Source: Corynebacterium urealyticum (GTDB taxonomy: Bacteria; Actinomycetota; Actinomycetes; Mycobacteriales; Mycobacteriaceae). From it: a stretch of DNA of 48,459 nucleotides. How positions within the stretch are numbered: position 1 is the stretch's first letter; every line of letters begins with the position of its first letter. Positions 45,442 through 48,459 of this stretch are shown one piece after another. The notes under the pieces were generated by a model. It was not told the origin of the DNA, searched no databases, and saw only the letters and a list, made by a program, of their open reading frames with translations. A program made the translations under genes and the position numbers. Where the stretch lies: contig DYZK01000022.1 in NCBI GenBank assembly GCA_020741275.1, positions 1 to 48,459 on the forward strand, in the 5' to 3' direction.

Positions 45442-45852
45442 CTAGTTGCCCGCCTGCCGGGCCTCGATGAGCTCCGTGAATTCCGCCACGGTCATGCTGG
45501 CCTGCAGGTCAACCTCGTCGATGCGCACCCCGAACTTGTCCTCGGCCTGGGTGATGATGTCGATCCGCGACAGCGAATCGATCGCCAGGTCCTCCTCGAT
45601 CCTGGCATCTGGGGTGATGTCCTCCAGAGGCAGACCAGAGGCGGCCTCGATGATGCGGGCCAGCCCGGCAGCCACCCCGGCCTCCTCCTCGGCTGCGGCC
45701 TCCGCGGCCTTAGCCTTCGCAGCGGACCCCGAAGCCTTCGCAGCGGGTTCCTCGCCCGCCGCGCCGACCGAGCCGCCGAGGGCCGCGGCGAGCTTGGCCT
45801 TGGCGTCCGCGGAGAGACCGGATTGCGGGGTGGCAGAAGAATTCTCGGGCAT
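45442..45852 (-). CDS. Acyl carrier protein with an Ala/Lys/Glu-rich N-terminal extension
   Basis: A 136-residue acyl carrier protein. The carrier domain spans about residues 59-134, with the phosphopantetheine site Ser93 in LAIDSLSRID and the typical VDLQASMTVAEFTELIE after it. Before it lies an extension of about 58 residues, made mostly of Ala, Lys, Glu and Gly (KAKAAEAAAEEEA), that ordinary ACPs (75-80 residues) lack. Mycobacterial AcpM is also extended, but at its C-terminus. GGAAGG lies shortly before the ATG. It sits 27 bases after aceE on the same strand, linking acetyl-CoA supply and acyl chemistry. Confidence 0.9.
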   Translation of the reverse strand: MPENSSATPQSGLSADAKAKLAAALGGSVGAAGEEPAAKASGSAAKAKAAEAAAEEEAGVAAGLARIIEAASGLPLEDITPDARIEEDLAIDSLSRIDIITQAEDKFGVRIDEVDLQASMTVAEFTELIEARQAGN

Positions 45853-45879
45853 TACTTACCTTCCTGAACGTCCTAAACT

Positions 45880-48459
45880 TTAAGCCTTCGTCGGGTCGCC
45901 GACGTTCAGATCCTCGGCGGCCTTGATGGCAATCTGTCGATCAATCTTTCCCTCACGGGCCAGGCTGAGCAAAGCAGCAACCACGATGGACTCGGCGTCG
46001 ATGTTGAAGTAGCGGCGGGCGGCGGCGCGGGTATCGGAGAAGCCGAAGCCGTCGGCGCCCAGGTTGATGAAATCACCCGGCACCCAGCGGCGGACCTGCT
46101 CGTGTAGCGCGGTGGCGAAGTCGCTGACCGCGATGAACGGGCCTTCGTAGCCCTCCAGCACCTGCTGGATGTACGGCGTGCGCGGCTCCTCGCCCGGGTT
46201 TCGCAGCTCCTCCAGCCCGGCCTCCTGGCCGTCGCGGGCCAGCTCGTTCCAGCTGGTTACGGAGAAGATATTGGTGTTGACCCCGTAGTCGGCGAGCATC
46301 TGCTTGGCGCGGATGGCCTGGTCCATGCCCACGCCGGAGGCGAGGATGTTCGCGGTGTGCTCCAGTTCCTCGGCCTCGCCCGCGTCCCCGGTGATGCCCT
46401 CGTCGATGCCGACCAGATTGTCCGCCGGGCTCCACAGGTAGATGCCCTTGAGCAGCCCCTCGACGTCAAGGTTCTCTGGCTGGGCAGGCTGGTGCATCGG
46501 CTCGTTGTAGACGGTGAGGTAGTAGATGACGTCCTCGCCCTGGCCGTCGCCGTCCGGGCCGGAGCCTTCGCCGTACATGCGCTGCACGCCGTCGCGCAGG
46601 ATGTGGGCGATCTCGTAGGCGAACGCCGGGTCGTAGGTCACGACGGCCGGGTTGGTGGTCGCCAGGACAGGGGAGTGGCCGTCCATGTGCTGCAGCCCCT
46701 CGCCGGTCAGGGTGGTGCGCCCGGCGGTCGCGCCGATCAGGAAACCACGGCTCATCTGGTCGGCGGCCGCCCAGATGGAATCGCCGGTGCGCTGAAAGCC
46801 GAACATCGAGTAGAAGATGTACAGCGGGATCATGGCCTTGCCGTGGGTGGCGTAGCTGCTGCCGGCGGCGATGAAGCTGCCCACGGAGCCGGCCTCGGTG
46901 ATGCCCTCGTGGAGGATCTGGCCGTCCTTGGCCTCCCGGTAGCTCAGCATGAGGTCGTGGTCCACCGGGGTGTAGTTCTGCCCGTGAGTGTTGTAGATCT
47001 TCAGCGTCGGGAACCAGGAATCCAGTCCGAAGGTACGCGCCTCGTCCGGGATGATCGGCACCAGGCGCTCGGCCATGGTCTCGTCGCGCATGAAGTCGCG
47101 CACGATGCGCACCAGCGCCATGGTGGTGGCGACCTTCTGCTTGCCGGAGCCCTTCAGCGCGCTGCGCATGGTCTCCACCTCGGGCACGGCGAGCGGCTCG
47201 AAGCGCTGGCGGCGCTCCGGCAGGAAGCCGCCGAGCTCCTTGCGGCGGTTCAGCATGTACTCGATCTCCGGGGCGTCCGGGCCGGGGTGGTAGTACGGCG
47301 GCAGCTCGGGGTCCTTCTCCAGCGTCTCGTCGCTGATGGGGATGTCCTGCTTGGTGCGGAACTGCTTCAGGTCCTCGAGGCTGAGGCTCTTCATCTGGTG
47401 GGTGGCGTTGCGACCCTCGAAGTTATGGCCCAGGCCGTAGCCCTTAATCGTGTGCGCGAGGATGACGGTCGGCTGGTCCTTCGTCTCCATCGCGCGGGCG
47501 TAGGCGGCGTAGATCTTGCGGTAGTCGTGGCCGCCGCGGGGCAGCGCCCAGATCTCCTCGTCGCTCATGTCCTCGACGAGCTTCTTGGTGCGGGGGTCGC
47601 GGTTGAAGAAGTGCTCGCGGACGTAGGCGCCGTCGTTGGCCTTGAAGGTCTGGTAGTCGCCGTCCGTGGTGTTGTTCATGACGTCCACGAGCGCGCCGTC
47701 CTTGTCCTTTTCGAGCAGCTCGTCCCACTCGCGGCCCCAGATGATCTTGATGACGTTCCAGCCGGCACCGCGGAAGAAGCTCTCCAGCTCCTGGATGATC
47801 TTCGTGTTGCCGCGGACTGGCCCGTCGAGGCGCTGCAGGTTGCAGTTCACGACGAAGGTGAGGTTGTCCAGGTTGTGCAGCGCGGCCATCTGGATCGCGC
47901 CGCGGGATTCCGGCTCATCCATTTCGCCGTCGCCGAGGAAGGCCCAGACGTGTTGTTCGGAGGTGTCCTTCAGCCCGCGGTCGTGCAGGTAGCGGTTGAA
48001 GCGTGCCTGGTAGATCGCGTTGATCGGCCCCAGCCCCATGGAGACGGTGGGGAATTCCCAGAACTCGGGCATGCCGTGCGGGTGCGGGTAGGAAGGCAGC
48101 CCGACCTCTGGCTTGGAGGCCTCCTGGCGGAAGGCGTCCAGCTGCTCCTCGCTGAGGCGGCCTTCGAGGTAGGCGCGGGCGTACATGCCGGGGGAGGCGT
48201 GGCCCTGGAAGAAGATGTGGTCGCCACCGCCGGGGTGGTCCTTGCCGCGGAAGAAGTGGTTGAAGCCGACTTCGTAGAGTGCGGCGGCCGAGGCGTAGGT
48301 GGAGATGTGACCACCGACGCCGATCTCGGGCCGCTGGGCGCGGTGCACCATCACCGCGGCATTCCAGCGGATCCAACGGCGGTAGCGCTTCTCCATCGCC
48401 TCGTCACCTGGGAAGTCCGGCTCCATCGAGGTGGGGATGGTGTTGACGTAGTCGGTGGA
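45880..48459 (-). CDS. aceE: Pyruvate dehydrogenase E1 component AceE (partial, N-terminus outside window)
   Basis: 859 residues are visible and the frame is open at the right edge (it reads [18 protein letters not shown] across the boundary, a stretch that is internal in the Corynebacterium glutamicum enzyme; roughly 85 residues are missing). The homodimeric E1 decarboxylates pyruvate with thiamine diphosphate in the pyruvate dehydrogenase complex. The ThDP motif starts at [12 protein letters not shown] and ends at NCNLQRLDG; the HISTYAS and [11 protein letters not shown] regions are conserved. Two short acidic inserts (near [13 protein letters not shown] and [16 protein letters not shown]) distinguish it from the C. 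glutamicum sequence. The Met at 48426 is internal, not the start. Confidence 0.97.
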   Translation of the reverse strand, partial: STDYVNTIPTSMEPDFPGDEAMEKRYRRWIRWNAAVMVHRAQRPEIGVGGHISTYASAAALYEVGFNHFFRGKDHPGGGDHIFFQGHASPGMYARAYLEGRLSEEQLDAFRQEASKPEVGLPSYPHPHGMPEFWEFPTVSMGLGPINAIYQARFNRYLHDRGLKDTSEQHVWAFLGDGEMDEPESRGAIQMAALHNLDNLTFVVNCNLQRLDGPVRGNTKIIQELESFFRGAGWNVIKIIWGREWDELLEKDKDGALVDVMNNTTDGDYQTFKANDGAYVREHFFNRDPRTKKLVEDMSDEEIWALPRGGHDYRKIYAAYARAMETKDQPTVILAHTIKGYGLGHNFEGRNATHQMKSLSLEDLKQFRTKQDIPISDETLEKDPELPPYYHPGPDAPEIEYMLNRRKELGGFLPERRQRFEPLAVPEVETMRSALKGSGKQKVATTMALVRIVRDFMRDETMAERLVPIIPDEARTFGLDSWFPTLKIYNTHGQNYTPVDHDLMLSYREAKDGQILHEGITEAGSVGSFIAAGSSYATHGKAMIPLYIFYSMFGFQRTGDSIWAAADQMSRGFLIGATAGRTTLTGEGLQHMDGHSPVLATTNPAVVTYDPAFAYEIAHILRDGVQRMYGEGSGPDGDGQGEDVIYYLTVYNEPMHQPAQPENLDVEGLLKGIYLWSPADNLVGIDEGITGDAGEAEELEHTANILASGVGMDQAIRAKQMLADYGVNTNIFSVTSWNELARDGQEAGLEELRNPGEEPRTPYIQQVLEGYEGPFIAVSDFATALHEQVRRWVPGDFINLGADGFGFSDTRAAARRYFNIDAESIVVAALLSLAREGKIDRQIAIKAAEDLNVGDPTKA

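Overview
The window is high-GC chromosomal DNA of a Corynebacterium-like actinobacterium. The evidence for the genus is threefold. Gene content includes a mycothiol-type formaldehyde dehydrogenase, LppP/LprE- and LppW-like lipoproteins, an AceE close to that of Corynebacterium glutamicum, a BCCT carrier and a CopA/CsoR pair. Gene order hrcA-dnaJ2-rsmE-phoH-ybeY-corC-era-recO-uppS, then zur/glyS, dgt and dnaG, is the conserved corynebacterial/mycobacterial order. Many genes also start directly at an actinobacterial-style leaderless promoter. The species is not determined.

Layout. 1-2.9 kb (minus): 5' part of an ABC exporter, then an AecD/MalY-type C-S lyase with an exact McbR-type operator (TAGAC-N6-GTCTA) in its promoter. 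3-6.7 kb: a siderophore/cobalamin-type binding lipoprotein, an M3 metallopeptidase and two small membrane proteins, one only 28 aa long. 6.8-21 kb (plus): a long-chain acyl-CoA ligase, an unknown protein, hemW, then the chaperone, ribosome-maturation and cell-envelope block hrcA to uppS, including two tandem DUF4282 genes. 21-27.8 kb: a ferritin-like/VIT iron transporter, convergent zur, glyS, an unknown membrane protein, a glutamate-synthase-like flavoprotein and dgt. 27.8-32.7 kb: a secreted RNase and a GMC oxidoreductase (minus), dnaG (plus) and a small YtxH-like protein. 33-37.8 kb: a formaldehyde-detoxification pair, then a copper-efflux operon whose promoter contains a 19-bp perfect CsoR palindrome. 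37.9-39.2 kb: a CAU tRNA and two nearly identical tRNA-Asn genes bracketing one lower-GC orphan gene and a strongly structured non-coding stretch. 39.2-45 kb: an osmolyte carrier, lipoproteins and beta-lactamase-fold proteins. 44.5 kb to the end (minus): aceE (5' end outside), an acyl carrier protein with an unusual N-terminal extension and a beta-lactamase/esterase-family protein in one apparent operon.

Most of the window is conserved housekeeping. The best leads are: the gene plus structured RNA-like region between the two tRNA-Asn copies; the McbR, Zur and CsoR operator candidates; a DnaG that has lost three of four zinc ligands; the extended ACP in the aceE cluster; and a uniform promoter geometry (seven bases between a TANNNT-like -10 and the start codon) at nine genes, which also settles several start codons. 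I did not find a clearly new multi-gene defence or mobile system.
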